Assembly: GCA_018821435.1 (NCBI GenBank)
Contig: JAHJME010000012.1
Location: 310,001-374,000, forward strand
Length of the DNA stretch: 64,000 nucleotides
Direction: 5' to 3'
Source of the DNA: Alphaproteobacteria bacterium
GTDB lineage: Bacteria > Pseudomonadota > Alphaproteobacteria > Caulobacterales > Caulobacteraceae
Part shown: positions 48,766 to 57,847 of the stretch, in pieces
Layout: each line of letters begins with the position of its first letter
How positions within the stretch are numbered: position 1 is the first letter of the stretch
Notes under the pieces: model-generated
The model's input: only the letters and a program-made list of their open reading frames with translations
Told to the model about the DNA's origin: nothing
The model's database searches: none
Position numbers and translations under genes: made by a program

Positions 48766-49476
48766 CTACTTCTGGATCGGCCGCAACAGCGGCGACTTCA
48801 CGGGCACGGCGTCCTCCGCCAACGTCTCGCCCAACAGCCCGGTCACGAAGTCCGGCAGCCACGGATTACGCCCCGGCTTGATCCGCTCGGCCCGATAGAT
48901 GTGGCCGAGATCCAGGTACGCCCGGTCGAAATTCTTGTTCACGATGACGTAGTCGTACTCGCCCCAGTGCTCGATCTCTTCGCGGCCCAGGGCCAGGCGC
49001 TGCTCGATGATCTCGTCCGAATCCTGGGCCCGGGCGTGCAGGCGCCGCGCCAGGTCCGACCACGACGGCGGCAGGATGAACACGCGCACGCTATCGTCCG
49101 GCATCAGCCGGGCGACCTGGGCCGCCCCCTGCCAGTCGATGTCGAACAACACGTCGGTGCCGGCGGTCAGGGCCTGCTCAACCGGCGCCTTGGGCGTGCC
49201 GTAGAGCTGGCCGTTCACCTCGGCCCATTCCAGCAGCTCGCCGCTGGCGATCATCGCCTTGAACTGGTCGCGGGTCTTGAAGAAGTACTCGCGCCCCTCC
49301 TCCTCGCCGGGCCGGGGCGCCCGCGTGGTGGCCGAGATCGACAGCATCAGGTCCTGGTGATCCCCCACCAGCCGCCGCGACAACGACGTCTTCCCCGCCC
49401 CCGCCGGACTGCTGATCAACATCAGCAACCCCCGCCGCACGGTCTCCCACGGCTTCGAATGGTCGTCCAACGTCAA
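48766..49476 (-). CDS. gmk: Guanylate kinase
   Basis: About 236 residues; converts GMP to GDP. The P-loop SSPAGAGKTSLSRRL, the GMP-binding TTRAPRPGEEEGREYFF and the FDIDWQGAAQVA segment are present. The start is TTG at 49474-49476 (LTLDDHSKPW), with GAGGG seven bases before it; the second TTG two codons later is possible. It is the last gene of the fabD-to-gmk series but is separated from yicC by a large palindrome. Confidence 0.95.
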   Translation of the reverse strand: MTLDDHSKPWETVRRGLLMLISSPAGAGKTSLSRRLVGDHQDLMLSISATTRAPRPGEEEGREYFFKTRDQFKAMIASGELLEWAEVNGQLYGTPKAPVEQALTAGTDVLFDIDWQGAAQVARLMPDDSVRVFILPPSWSDLARRLHARAQDSDEIIEQRLALGREEIEHWGEYDYVIVNKNFDRAYLDLGHIYRAERIKPGRNPWLPDFVTGLLGETLAEDAVPVKSPLLRPIQK

Positions 49477-49509
49477 CCGACTGCCCTCATGGCCGCGAAG
49501 CGGCGATCT

Positions 49510-49613
49510 GACACGAAGGCCACCAAGGTCACAAAGCCCACCAAGGGCTCCACCCACATCCGCATCGCGCCGGCCCCCTTCGTGATCTTCGTGACCTTGG
49601 TGGCCTTCGTGTC
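49510..49613. repeat. Long palindrome between yicC and gmk
   Basis: Perfect 23-base inverted arms at 49510-49532 and 49591-49613, containing GACACGAAGGCCACCAAGG. The layout is the same as family A, but the arm sequence differs. It occupies almost the whole gap between the two genes. Confidence 0.9.
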
Positions 49614-49635
49614 GAGATTGGTCGCCTGCGGCTTA

Positions 49636-50517
49636 TCACTCAACATTCTGCACCTGCTCGCGGAACTGCTCGATGGTGGCCTTGAGGTCCAGGCCGACCG
49701 TCGTCAAGGCCGCGAGTTGCGCCTTCGAGCACAGCGTATTGGCCTCGCGCATGAATTCCTGGGTCAGGAAGTCCAGCCGTCGTCCAACGGCGCTATCGCT
49801 CGCCAGGAGCGCGCGGGCCGCGTCCACGTGGCCGGACAGCCGGTCCAGCTCCTCGCGCACGTCGGCCTTCACCGCCATGGCGGCGGCCTCCTGGACGATG
49901 CGGTCCTCAGTGGCCGCCTCGCCCGCAAGTTCCTTCAGCCGCGCCTCGAAGCGGGCCTTGATCGCCGCCGGCTGGCCCGAGGCGATCTCGGCCGCCTGGC
50001 CCTGCCGTTCGCCGATCCGGTCGACCTGGTCGGTCAGCACGCCCAGCAGGGACGCGCCCTCCTCCAGCCGCGCCGTCAGCAGCCCGTTCAGCGCGGCGCC
50101 GATGGAGCCGGCGATCGCGGCCTCCAGTTCGGCCTGGGCTTCGGGGTCCAGCCCCGCGTCGTCCGCCTCGATCACGCCCCGCAGCGCCAGCAGGCCGTCC
50201 AGCCGCGGCGCCTTGATCCGCCCGTCCTTCATGAACGGCGCGCCCAGCGCCAGGTAGCGCTCCAGCTGGTCCACGTTCACCCGCACGGAGACCGCGCCCT
50301 CCGAGCGCTTGGCCTGGACACCGACGGTGATGTTGCCGCGCTGGAAGCGGGCCTGCGCCCCCTCCTTCGCCGCGCGCTCCAGGCCCTCGAACCCCGGCGG
50401 CCCCTTGAACCTGACCTCCAGGTTTCGCCCGTTGACGCTCCGCGCCTCGACCGCCCAGGTCCAGCCCCCCAGCGCCCCCTCGGCCCGCCCGAACCCGGTC
50501 ATCCCCGATATCGGCAT
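49636..50517 (-). CDS. yicC: YicC/YloC-family endoribonuclease
   Basis: A 293-residue protein. The N-terminal YicC domain begins MPISGMTGFGRAEG and contains VEARSVNGRNLEVRFKGP; the C-terminal DUF1732 domain contains DVREELDRLSGHVDAARALL and GRRLDFLTQEFMREANTL. YicC-like proteins are RNases. It lies between mltG and gmk, as in many alphaproteobacteria. Confidence 0.93.
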   Translation of the reverse strand: MPISGMTGFGRAEGALGGWTWAVEARSVNGRNLEVRFKGPPGFEGLERAAKEGAQARFQRGNITVGVQAKRSEGAVSVRVNVDQLERYLALGAPFMKDGRIKAPRLDGLLALRGVIEADDAGLDPEAQAELEAAIAGSIGAALNGLLTARLEEGASLLGVLTDQVDRIGERQGQAAEIASGQPAAIKARFEARLKELAGEAATEDRIVQEAAAMAVKADVREELDRLSGHVDAARALLASDSAVGRRLDFLTQEFMREANTLCSKAQLAALTTVGLDLKATIEQFREQVQNVE

Positions 50518-50562
50518 CAGCCGCGTCCCCGCTCAGCGCGCGCCGGAGGCGCTGTCATATTC

Positions 50563-50656
50563 GTCCACGAACCACACGAACCACGCAAACGGGAGTCCAA
50601 CGCGACGCCGCGCCCGCCGATGGCCCGCGTTGGTGGGGTTCGTGTGGTTCGTGGAC
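50563..50656. repeat. Long-palindrome repeat, family A, copy 3
   Basis: Perfect 20-base inverted arms at 50563-50582 and 50637-50656 with the same core as copies 1 and 2. It lies between mltG and yicC. Confidence 0.9.
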
Positions 50657-50692
50657 GATTCAATCGGCGCTGACGCGCCACGGCGCTCGCCA

Positions 50693-51697
50693 TCATCGTC
50701 CCCCCGCCGCGCGTTGGCGTTCGAGGGCGCGCCACCGCTGTACATTCTGCTCGTGGGCCTCGTAGGTCGTGGCGAAGGCGTGGCCGCCCGTGCCGTCGGC
50801 GACGAAGTACAGCTCGTCGGTTTTCGGCGGGTTCAGCACCGCCGCCAGCGCCTCGCGGCCCGGATTGGCGATCGGCCCCGGCGGCAGGCCGGCGACCTTG
50901 TAGGAGTTCCAGGGCGTGTCGGCCGCCAGCTCCGAGGCGCGGATGCCCCGGCCCAGCGGCCGGCCCTTGGTGATCCCGTAGATGATCGTCGGGTCGCTCT
51001 GCAGCAGCATGCCGGCCCGCAGCCGGTTGACGAAGATCGCCGCCACCCGCGGCCGCTCCGACGCCACACCCGTTTCCTTCTCGACGATCGAGGCCAGGGT
51101 CACCGCCTGCTCCGGCGAGCTCAGCGGCAGGCCCGGCTGGCGCCCGGCCCACAGCTCCGCCAGCAGCTTGTCGTGGGCGTCGCGCATCCGCTGGATCACC
51201 GCCTCGCGGGTCTCGCCGCGCTGGACGTCGTAGGTGTTCGGCAGCACCGAGCCTTCCGGCGGCTCGGCCGCCGTTCCCGTCAGCACGGGCGAGGCGTTGA
51301 CCGCGTCCAGCACCATGCCGCTGGTCCAGCCCTCGGGGATGGTGATGGCGCGCCGCACGACCTTGCCGGCGCGGATGTCGGCCAGCACCCGGGCCATCGA
51401 GGCGCCGGACTTCACTTCGTATTCGCCGGCCTTCAGCTCGCCGGCCGCGCCGGTGATCCGGGCCGCCAGGGCGAACAGGCCGGCCGAGGAGATCACCCCC
51501 GCCGCGTGCAGCGTATGGCCGATCTTGCCGACGCCCGAGCCGCGCTCCAGCGTGACCACGGTCAGGTCGCCGGTCTCGGCCTTGGGCCCCGGACCCGCGT
51601 AGCTCCACACCCCGGCCAGGGCGACCAGGATCGCCAGGCCCAGGGCGATCAGGGCGCCCCCGCCCGCCGCGCGCTTCGAGATGCGCCGGCGGCTCAC
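50693..51697 (-). CDS. mltG: Endolytic murein transglycosylase
   Basis: A 334-residue inner-membrane protein with one N-terminal helix (residues 12-33), a LysM-like region and the YceG/MltG catalytic domain. The catalytic Glu206 lies in LASIVEKETG, and downstream ATIFVNRLRAGMLLQSDPT-like and YKVAGLPPGPIANPG segments are typical. It cleaves nascent peptidoglycan strands. The start is GTG and overlaps the fabF stop as GTGA. Confidence 0.95.
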   Translation of the reverse strand: MSRRRISKRAAGGGALIALGLAILVALAGVWSYAGPGPKAETGDLTVVTLERGSGVGKIGHTLHAAGVISSAGLFALAARITGAAGELKAGEYEVKSGASMARVLADIRAGKVVRRAITIPEGWTSGMVLDAVNASPVLTGTAAEPPEGSVLPNTYDVQRGETREAVIQRMRDAHDKLLAELWAGRQPGLPLSSPEQAVTLASIVEKETGVASERPRVAAIFVNRLRAGMLLQSDPTIIYGITKGRPLGRGIRASELAADTPWNSYKVAGLPPGPIANPGREALAAVLNPPKTDELYFVADGTGGHAFATTYEAHEQNVQRWRALERQRAAGGR

Positions 51698-52977
51698 TTG
51701 TATTTCTTGAAGATCACCGAGGCGTTGGTGCCGCCGAAGCCGAAGCTGTTCGACAGCGCCACATTGATCTCCATCGGCTTGGCCTTGTGGGGCACGAGGT
51801 CGATCTTGGTCGCGACGGAGGGGTTGTCCAGGTTGATCGTCGGCGGCGCGATCTGGTCGCGGATCGCCAGGCAGGCGAACGCCGCCTCGATCGCGCCGGC
51901 CGCGCCCAGCAGGTGGCCGGTGGCCGACTTGGTCGAGCTCATGGTGGCCTTGTCCGCCGCGTCGCCCAGCAGCCGCTCCACCGCGCCCAGCTCGATCTCG
52001 TCGCCCAGGGGCGTCGAGGTGCCGTGGGCGTTGATGTAGTCGACGTCGGCCATCGAGAGCCCCGCGTCCTTCAGGGCCGCCGTCATCGCGCGGTAGCCGC
52101 CGGCGCCGTCCTCGGCCGGGGCCGTGATGTGATAGGCGTCGCCGCCCATGCCGTAGCCGATGACCTCGGCGTAGATCTTGGCCCCGCGCGCCAGGGCGTG
52201 CTCGAGCTCCTCCAGCACCACGATGCCGGCGCCTTCGCCCATGACGAAGCCGTCGCGGTCCTTGTCGTAGGGCCGGCTGGCCTTCTCAGGCGTGTCGTTG
52301 AAGCCGGTCGACATGGCGCGGCAGGCGATGAAGCCGGCGATGCCCACCGGCACCACGCTGGCCTCGGCCCCGCCGGCGATCATCACGTCGGCGTCGCCGT
52401 ACTTGATGATCCGGGCGGCGTCGCCGATGGCGTGGGCGCCCGTGGCGCAGGCCGTGACCACGGCGTGGTTCGGGCCGGTGAAGCCGTAGCGGATCGAGAC
52501 CTGGCCGCTGATCAGGTTGATGAGCGCCGAGGGGATGAAGAACGGGCTGACCCGGCGGGGGCCCTTCTCATGCAGCTCGATGGCCGTCTCGGCGATGGTG
52601 CCCAGACCGCCGATGCCCGAGCCGATCATCACGCCGGTCCGCTCGCGGCTCTCCGCGTCCTCGGGCATCCAGCCGGCGTCACGCACGGCCTCGTCGGCCG
52701 CGGCGATGCCGTAGAGGATGAAATCGTCGACCCGGCGCCGGTCCTTGGGCGACATGGTCTTGTCGGGGTCGAACGAGCCCTCGATATCCGGGCCGCCGCC
52801 GCCTCTGCCGTCGACCCGCGGAACTTCGCAGGCGACCTTGCAGGCATAGTCGGACACGTCGAACGCGGAGATCTTCCCCGCCCCGGACTTGCCCTCCAGG
52901 ATTTTCTTCCAGGTCAGCTCGGTTCCCTGCCCCAGCGGGGTGAGAAGCCCGATGCCGGTGACGACGACTCGACGCAT
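51694..52977 (-). CDS. fabF: Beta-ketoacyl-ACP synthase II
   Basis: A 427-residue elongating condensing enzyme of fatty acid synthesis. The active-site Cys177 is in TACATGAHAIG, with the His residues in INAHGTSTPLGD and SATGHLLGAAGA. The Lys in SATKSATGH-like context is also present. It carries a Gly-rich insertion near residues 57-63 (DGRGGGGPD). A stem-loop lies in the gap to acpP. Confidence 0.96.
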   Translation of the reverse strand: MRRVVVTGIGLLTPLGQGTELTWKKILEGKSGAGKISAFDVSDYACKVACEVPRVDGRGGGGPDIEGSFDPDKTMSPKDRRRVDDFILYGIAAADEAVRDAGWMPEDAESRERTGVMIGSGIGGLGTIAETAIELHEKGPRRVSPFFIPSALINLISGQVSIRYGFTGPNHAVVTACATGAHAIGDAARIIKYGDADVMIAGGAEASVVPVGIAGFIACRAMSTGFNDTPEKASRPYDKDRDGFVMGEGAGIVVLEELEHALARGAKIYAEVIGYGMGGDAYHITAPAEDGAGGYRAMTAALKDAGLSMADVDYINAHGTSTPLGDEIELGAVERLLGDAADKATMSSTKSATGHLLGAAGAIEAAFACLAIRDQIAPPTINLDNPSVATKIDLVPHKAKPMEINVALSNSFGFGGTNASVIFKKYK

Positions 52978-52998
52978 GGCCCTACCTCAGAAACGAAA

Positions 52999-53040
52999 CC
53001 GCCGCGCCATCGGGCTCGAAGTGACCCAGGGACGCGGCGG
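52999..53040 (-). other. Stem-loop between acpP and fabF
   Basis: On the minus strand CCGCCGCG pairs with CGCGGCGG around a 26-base loop and is followed by TTTCGTTTC. It could be a partial terminator that makes acpP mRNA exceed fabF mRNA, which is usual for acyl carrier protein. Function is inference. Confidence 0.55.
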
Positions 53041-53069
53041 CTCTTGATCCAGTGCGTGAAGAAACGGCC

Positions 53070-53309
53070 TTAGCCGCCCAGCCGCTCACTGATGAATTTC
53101 ACGGCATCGCCGACGGTCTGAATGTGCTCAGCCGCGTCGTCGGGGATTTCGATGTCGAACTCTTCCTCGAACGCCATCACCAGCTCGACGTTGTCGAGGC
53201 TGTCGGCGCCCAGGTCGTCGATGAAGGAAGCCTTCTCGGTGACCTTCTCGGGGTCGGCATCGAGGTGCTCGATAACAATCTTGCGGACGCGTTCAAGAAC
53301 GTCGGACAT
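53070..53309 (-). CDS. acpP: Acyl carrier protein
   Basis: A 79-residue acidic four-helix protein that carries acyl chains on phosphopantetheine. The attachment site is Ser37 in [13 protein letters not shown]. It is transcribed between fabG and fabF, the usual order. Confidence 0.98.
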   Translation of the reverse strand: MSDVLERVRKIVIEHLDADPEKVTEKASFIDDLGADSLDNVELVMAFEEEFDIEIPDDAAEHIQTVGDAVKFISERLGG

Positions 53310-53370
53310 TTGGGTAGGTCCCTCAGGGCTTAGTCAGTGCTTGCATCGACGACGGTGAGGTTGAAGTCAA

Positions 53371-53430
53371 CTATCGCCTTGGTGATCAAATTCGGGGGCC
53401 GGGTAGCATGTTCCCCCCGCTTGGCGATAG
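53371..53430. other. Inverted repeat upstream of acpP
   Basis: CTATCGCC (53371-53378) and GGCGATAG (53423-53430) form an eight-base inverted repeat spanning most of the 121-base fabG-acpP gap. It may be an operator, or the stem of a transcript structure. acpP probably has its own promoter here, though none is clear. Confidence 0.4.
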
Positions 53431-54171
53431 TCAGATCATCGCCATGCCGCCGTTGACGTGCAGGGTCTGGCCAGTGACGTAGCTGGCCTCGGTGGACGCC
53501 AGATAGGCGCACGCGGCGGCCACGTCACCCCCCACGCCCAGCCGACCGGCCGGAATCGTACCCAGGATCTGGGTTTTCTGCTGTTCGGTCAGCGCGTCGG
53601 TCATCGGGCTTTCGATAAAGCCGGGCGCCACGCAATTCACGGTGATGCCGCGGGTGGCGACTTCCTGGGCCAGCGCCTTCGAGAAGCCGATCATCCCGGC
53701 CTTGGAGGCCGCGTAGTTGGCCTGTCCGGGGTTGCCCATCACGCCCACCACCGAGGTGATTCCGATGATCCGGCCGAAGCGGCGCTTCATCATCCCGCGC
53801 ATGGCGGCGCGACTCAGGCGGAAGTAGCTCTCCAGATTGACCTTGAGGACCGTTTCCCAGTCCTCGTCCTTCATCCGCATCAGCAGGCCGTCCTTGGTGA
53901 TGCCGGCGTTGGCCACCAGGATGTCGAGCGGGGCGCCAGCCGCGGCTTCCGCCGTTTCGACCAGGCCGTCGACGGCCGCCGAATCGGAGAGATTCGCCGC
54001 GGCCACGGAAACCCGCTCACCCAGCGACCCCGCCAGCTCGTGCAGGACGGCCTCCCGCGTGCCCGAAAGCACCACGTGAGCGCCCTGGGCGTGCAAAGTC
54101 TTGGCGATTTCGGCGCCGATGCCGCCGGTGGCGCCGGTGACGAGGGCGGTCTTGCCGGTAAGGTCGAACAT
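53431..54171 (-). CDS. fabG: 3-oxoacyl-ACP reductase
   Basis: A 246-residue short-chain dehydrogenase. The NADPH-binding TGATGGIG, NAG, the active-site Ser in GITSVVGVMGNPGQ, and YAASK are present. It reduces the keto group in the fatty acid cycle. The gap to fabD is nine bases. Confidence 0.97.
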   Translation of the reverse strand: MFDLTGKTALVTGATGGIGAEIAKTLHAQGAHVVLSGTREAVLHELAGSLGERVSVAAANLSDSAAVDGLVETAEAAAGAPLDILVANAGITKDGLLMRMKDEDWETVLKVNLESYFRLSRAAMRGMMKRRFGRIIGITSVVGVMGNPGQANYAASKAGMIGFSKALAQEVATRGITVNCVAPGFIESPMTDALTEQQKTQILGTIPAGRLGVGGDVAAACAYLASTEASYVTGQTLHVNGGMAMI

Positions 54172-54180
54172 GCTGGCCTC

Positions 54181-55125
54181 TCAGAGCGACTTGGCGAAGG
54201 CTTCGAGATCGGCGGGGCCGTTCAGGGGAACGGCTTCCGAGTCGGGCGCGATGCGCTTGGCCATGCCGCACAGAACCTTGCCGGCCCCGGCCTCAGCAAA
54301 GCGGGTGACCCCGCCGGTCTCGGCCATCCAGATCATGCTTTCACGCCAACGGACCCGGCCGGTGACCTGTTCCACCAGCATCCGGCGGATGGCCGCGGGG
54401 TCGTTGGTCGGCGTAGCGATGACATTGGCCACCAGCGGCGCGCGCGGGCTGACGATCGTCGCCCCGGCCAGCGCCTCGGCCATCTCGTCGGCCGCAGGCT
54501 GCATCAAGGGGCAGTGGAACGGCGCAGAGACGTTCAGCGGGATCGCCCGCGCGCCCAGCTCCTTGGCCTTCTCGATCGCCTTGTCCACGGCGGCCTTGTC
54601 GCCGGAGATCACCACATTGCCGTTGTTGTTGTCGTTGGCCACGACGCAGACCCCCACCTCGGAGCCGGCCTTGGCGGCCGCCTCGGCCAGCGCCAGATCG
54701 GTCTTGGGGCCGATCAGCGACGCCATGGCGCCCTCGCCCACCGGCACGGCCCGCTGCATGGCCTGGCCGCGCAGTTTCAGCAGGCGCGCGGTGTCCGACA
54801 GGCTGATCGCGCCGGCCGACGCCAGGGCCGAATACTCACCCAGGCTGTGTCCAGCCACGAAGGCGGCCTTCTCGATCCCCAGGCCGAACTCCTTCTCGAG
54901 GGTCCGCATCACCGCCACGCTCACGGCCATCAGGGCCGGCTGCGCGTTTTCGGTCAGGGTCAGCTGGTCCTCGGGGCCGTCCTTCATCAGCGCGAACAGC
55001 TTCTGATTCAGCGCGTCGTCCACTTCCTGGAACACCTCCCGCGCCGAGGCGAACGCCTCGGCCAGGTCCTGGCCCATGCCGAGGGTCTGGCTGCCCTGGC
55101 CGGGGAAGAGAAACGCGAGGGTCAT
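54181..55125 (-). CDS. fabD: Malonyl-CoA:ACP transacylase
   Basis: A 314-residue enzyme that loads malonyl groups onto AcpP. The N-terminal FLFPGQGSQTLGMG and the active-site Ser94 in GHSLGEY are present; the His partner is in VSAPFHCPLM. It is the first gene of the fab cluster, and is divergent from the alcohol dehydrogenase. Confidence 0.97.
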   Translation of the reverse strand: MTLAFLFPGQGSQTLGMGQDLAEAFASAREVFQEVDDALNQKLFALMKDGPEDQLTLTENAQPALMAVSVAVMRTLEKEFGLGIEKAAFVAGHSLGEYSALASAGAISLSDTARLLKLRGQAMQRAVPVGEGAMASLIGPKTDLALAEAAAKAGSEVGVCVVANDNNNGNVVISGDKAAVDKAIEKAKELGARAIPLNVSAPFHCPLMQPAADEMAEALAGATIVSPRAPLVANVIATPTNDPAAIRRMLVEQVTGRVRWRESMIWMAETGGVTRFAEAGAGKVLCGMAKRIAPDSEAVPLNGPADLEAFAKSL

Positions 55126-55210
55126 GCGATCCCGCTCCTAGTGATTCCGAGGCGCGAGGGTTAGGGGATAGAACTGCCAAGAACAAGAATGACGAGTTGG
55201 GGAGTAATGC

Positions 55211-56290
55211 ATGAAGGCCGTGATCCGACGCGACAGGCGCCTGGTCTGCGACGAGATCGCCGACCTCAAGCCGGCCGAGGGCCAGGTGCTGGTCAAGACC
55301 CTGGCCTGCGGGATCTGCGGCTCGGACCTCCACGCCTTGCACCACATGGAGCACATGATCGACCTGTCGCGGCGCGCGGGCGCTCCCGACAGCGGGTTCG
55401 ATCCCAGCGCCGACACGGTCTTCGGTCATGAGTTCTGCGCTGAGATCCTCGACCACGGTCCGGGCGCGTCCAAGCTGCTCAAGGTCGGAACCCGCGTGGT
55501 CAGCGTGCCCGTCACCCTGCACGGGGGCGGCATGGAGGCCCTGGGCTTCTCCAATCGCCTGCCGGGCGGCTTCGCGGAGCAGATGATGCTGAGCGAAGCC
55601 CTGATCCTGGAGGTTCCGAACGGCCTTCCGACCGACAAGGCCACCCTGACCGAACCGTTCGCCGTCGGCGCTCACGCGGTCGCCAAGGCCCGGCTCGAAC
55701 CCAAGGCCGTGTCGCTGGTGGTGGGTTGCGGCCCCGTCGGCCTGGCGGTGATCGCGGCGCTGAAGGCCCAGGGCCATGGCCCGGTGATCGCCGCCGACTT
55801 CTCGCCCCGCCGTCGCGCCGCCGCCGAGCGCCTCGGCGCAGATATCGTCATCGACCCGGCGACCGAGAGCCCGCACGAGCGCTGGGAACAACTGGGCGTT
55901 CCCAAGACCCGCGCCGCTCAGACCATGATGCGGATGATGGGCGCCCCGATCGCCCAGCCCGTGGTCTTCGAATGCGTGGGCTCGCCCGGCGTCCTGCAGG
56001 CCCTGATCGAGGCAGCGCCGGCGGGCTCGCACATCGTCGTGGCCGGGGTCTGCATGGAGAGCGACAAGATCGAGCCCTCCATCGCCATCACCAAGGAAAT
56101 CGAGCTGACCTTCGTATTCGGCTACACCCCGGAGGAGTTCGCCATGACCCTGCGCCAGATCTCCGAGGGCATCATCGATGTTTCGGGCCTGGTGACCGGC
56201 ACGGTGAGCCTGGACGGGGTGGCGGGCGCCTTCACGGCGTTGGGCGACCCCGAGGCGCATGTGAAGATCCTGGTCCAGCCGAACGGCTAG
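55211..56290 (+). CDS. Zinc-dependent alcohol dehydrogenase-family oxidoreductase
   Basis: A 359-residue medium-chain dehydrogenase. Catalytic zinc ligands are Cys36 (GICGSDLH) and His73-Glu74 (GHEF). The Rossmann motif is VVGCGPVGLAVI. The four-Cys structural zinc loop is absent. The substrate is not evident. GGGGAG precedes the ATG. Its stop overlaps the stop of the convergent PodJ-like gene. Confidence 0.9.
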   Translation: MKAVIRRDRRLVCDEIADLKPAEGQVLVKTLACGICGSDLHALHHMEHMIDLSRRAGAPDSGFDPSADTVFGHEFCAEILDHGPGASKLLKVGTRVVSVPVTLHGGGMEALGFSNRLPGGFAEQMMLSEALILEVPNGLPTDKATLTEPFAVGAHAVAKARLEPKAVSLVVGCGPVGLAVIAALKAQGHGPVIAADFSPRRRAAAERLGADIVIDPATESPHERWEQLGVPKTRAAQTMMRMMGAPIAQPVVFECVGSPGVLQALIEAAPAGSHIVVAGVCMESDKIEPSIAITKEIELTFVFGYTPEEFAMTLRQISEGIIDVSGLVTGTVSLDGVAGAFTALGDPEAHVKILVQPNG

Positions 56291-57600
56291 GTGGTCGGCG
56301 TCGCCGGGTGGTCCCGCAGATAGGCGGCCGACGCCTGCTTCAGCGCCGGTGACGCGACGCCGTCGATCGGCCCGACGTAGTAGCCTTTGCGCGCCAGCAG
56401 CGCCTGGGTCTCGGCCAGGGTCGCGGCCGGCGGGATGATCGCGGCGGGCTCGGACGGCGCCGCCGCGCCCGGCCGGAAGCCGTCGGCGTCGCGGTCGAGG
56501 GCGGCGCGCTCGGCGGGCTTCAGTCGGGCTTCCAGCTCCACCTGCTTTTCACGGGCCACCGTGTCGCCCGCGTTGGCGGCGATGGCGTACCAGCGATAGG
56601 CCTCCCGCAGGTTCCGCCCTACGCCCCGCCCGGCTTCGTACAGCAGGCCCAAGTTATACTGGGAATCGACCACGCCCCGGTCGGCCGCCCGCCGGAACCA
56701 GACGGCGGCCTCATCGACGTCGCGCGATCCGCCGTCGCCTTCGGTCAGGAACAGGCCGAGATTGTGCATCGCGACGCGCTCGCCGCCCTCCGCCGCTCGG
56801 CGCGTCCACAGGCGCGCCGCGATCAGGTCGCGCGCCAACCCCGCCTGCCCGCCTTCGTACAGCGCCGCCAGCTGCAACTGGGCCTGGGTGTCGCCCGCCT
56901 GCGCCAGGCCCGTCAGTCGGGGCAGCGCCGTAGTGTCGCCGGCTTTGAGGGCCGCAGAAACGGCCGCGAAGCTATCGCCGGCGGGCGCGACCGCGATGGG
57001 CTGAGCGCCCCGGACAGGCACAGGCGCTTTCGTGGACGGGGCGGCCTTCAGGCTGGGTCGCAGCGGCAGGTCGATGATGGCGGCCAGGGGCGCGGCCACG
57101 AGCCGCGGCAGCGCTTGCGGCTGGGTCACCGCCAGGACACCAGCTCCCACGACACTCAGCGCCGCAGCGGCGCCCGCCGCCGCCAGAATGACCCGGATCG
57201 GTCCCGGATCGGGACGCGGCGCGGCCTGCGCGGCGCGCACCTGCGCCAATTCGGACAGCACCAGATCGAGGCGCGCCGCCAGCTGTTCTTCCCGCGCCGC
57301 CTGGGCGCCGGCCTGCGCATCCAGGTATTGGGACAGCGAACCCAGAGCGGCGGCCAGTTCGCGCGCCCGGCCCTGGGCCCCGGTCTCGTGGCGGGCCATT
57401 CGGCGGGTCAGCGCTTCGAGCGTCCGGATCAGCGCGGCGGCGGTTTCCGGTGGCAGCGGCAGAGGGCCCGAGGCGGCCAGGCGGCGCTCGAGTTCGCCCA
57501 GCACCCCGCGCAGCTCGCCCAGCGCCTGGCGTGTGCGCGCCTCGCCCGAAGCCAAGGTTTCCGAGCCCGCCCCCTTCGGCCAGCTCCCGTCGTCCGCCAT
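56287..57600 (-). CDS. PodJ-like Sel1-repeat and peptidoglycan-binding membrane protein
   Basis: A 437-residue single-pass protein. The N-terminal cytoplasmic part (residues 20-120) has helical, coiled-coil-like segments (ARTRQALGELRGVLGELERRL); the membrane helix is at about 136-159. Periplasmic Sel1-like repeats follow (residues 235-345: AMHNLGLFLTEGDG, DEAAVWFRRAADRG, SQYNLGLLYEAGRG), and a short peptidoglycan-binding domain at the end (ETQALLARKGYYVGPIDG). This is the domain order of the Caulobacter polarity protein PodJ, but much shorter. PodJ itself has a long coiled coil, so this is a paralogue or short relative, not podJ. Confidence 0.82.
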   Translation of the reverse strand: MADDGSWPKGAGSETLASGEARTRQALGELRGVLGELERRLAASGPLPLPPETAAALIRTLEALTRRMARHETGAQGRARELAAALGSLSQYLDAQAGAQAAREEQLAARLDLVLSELAQVRAAQAAPRPDPGPIRVILAAAGAAAALSVVGAGVLAVTQPQALPRLVAAPLAAIIDLPLRPSLKAAPSTKAPVPVRGAQPIAVAPAGDSFAAVSAALKAGDTTALPRLTGLAQAGDTQAQLQLAALYEGGQAGLARDLIAARLWTRRAAEGGERVAMHNLGLFLTEGDGGSRDVDEAAVWFRRAADRGVVDSQYNLGLLYEAGRGVGRNLREAYRWYAIAANAGDTVAREKQVELEARLKPAERAALDRDADGFRPGAAAPSEPAAIIPPAATLAETQALLARKGYYVGPIDGVASPALKQASAAYLRDHPATPTT

Positions 57601-57818
57601 CTATCCCCCAACCAGCCGCGCGGGCCGGTCACACACGATGCTGCACGCCACAACCGCACCCATTTCGAATCGCGCCCGGCCCCTGCAACTTTGTGGCCAG
57701 CTCTCGCGGTCACGCCGGAGCCCGCCGTCGCGGCCGCCAATACAGTCGAGGCCCGGACCGTCGAATACAAGAAACGATCACCGGAAGTTGTACCATTTCA
57801 ACTGCCAATACCGGCAAC
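57601..57818. other. Intergenic region upstream of the fibre operon
   Basis: Part of a 407-base gap between the PodJ-like gene and the first fibre subunit. No gene is seen. Composition becomes AT-richer from about 57760 onward. It should hold the promoter of the PodJ-like gene on the minus strand, which I cannot place. Confidence 0.5.
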
Positions 57819-57847
57819 TTGACAGTTGGATAACGCAGTTCTACATC
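57819..57847 (+). promoter_or_regulatory. Promoter of the DUF4402 chaperone-usher operon, with overlapping inverted repeats
   Basis: A -35 TTGACA (57819-57824) and TCTACATC (57840-57847) agree with the Caulobacter housekeeping pattern (TTGACG, 10-14 bases, GCTANAWC). CAACTG (57799-57804) and CAGTTG (57823-57828), together with AAGTTG (57785-57790) and CAACTT (57815-57820), form nested inverted repeats that overlap the -35, as an operator would. The leader to the first ATG is about 155 bases and contains a GTAGG/CCTAC hairpin near 57865-57885. Confidence 0.6.
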
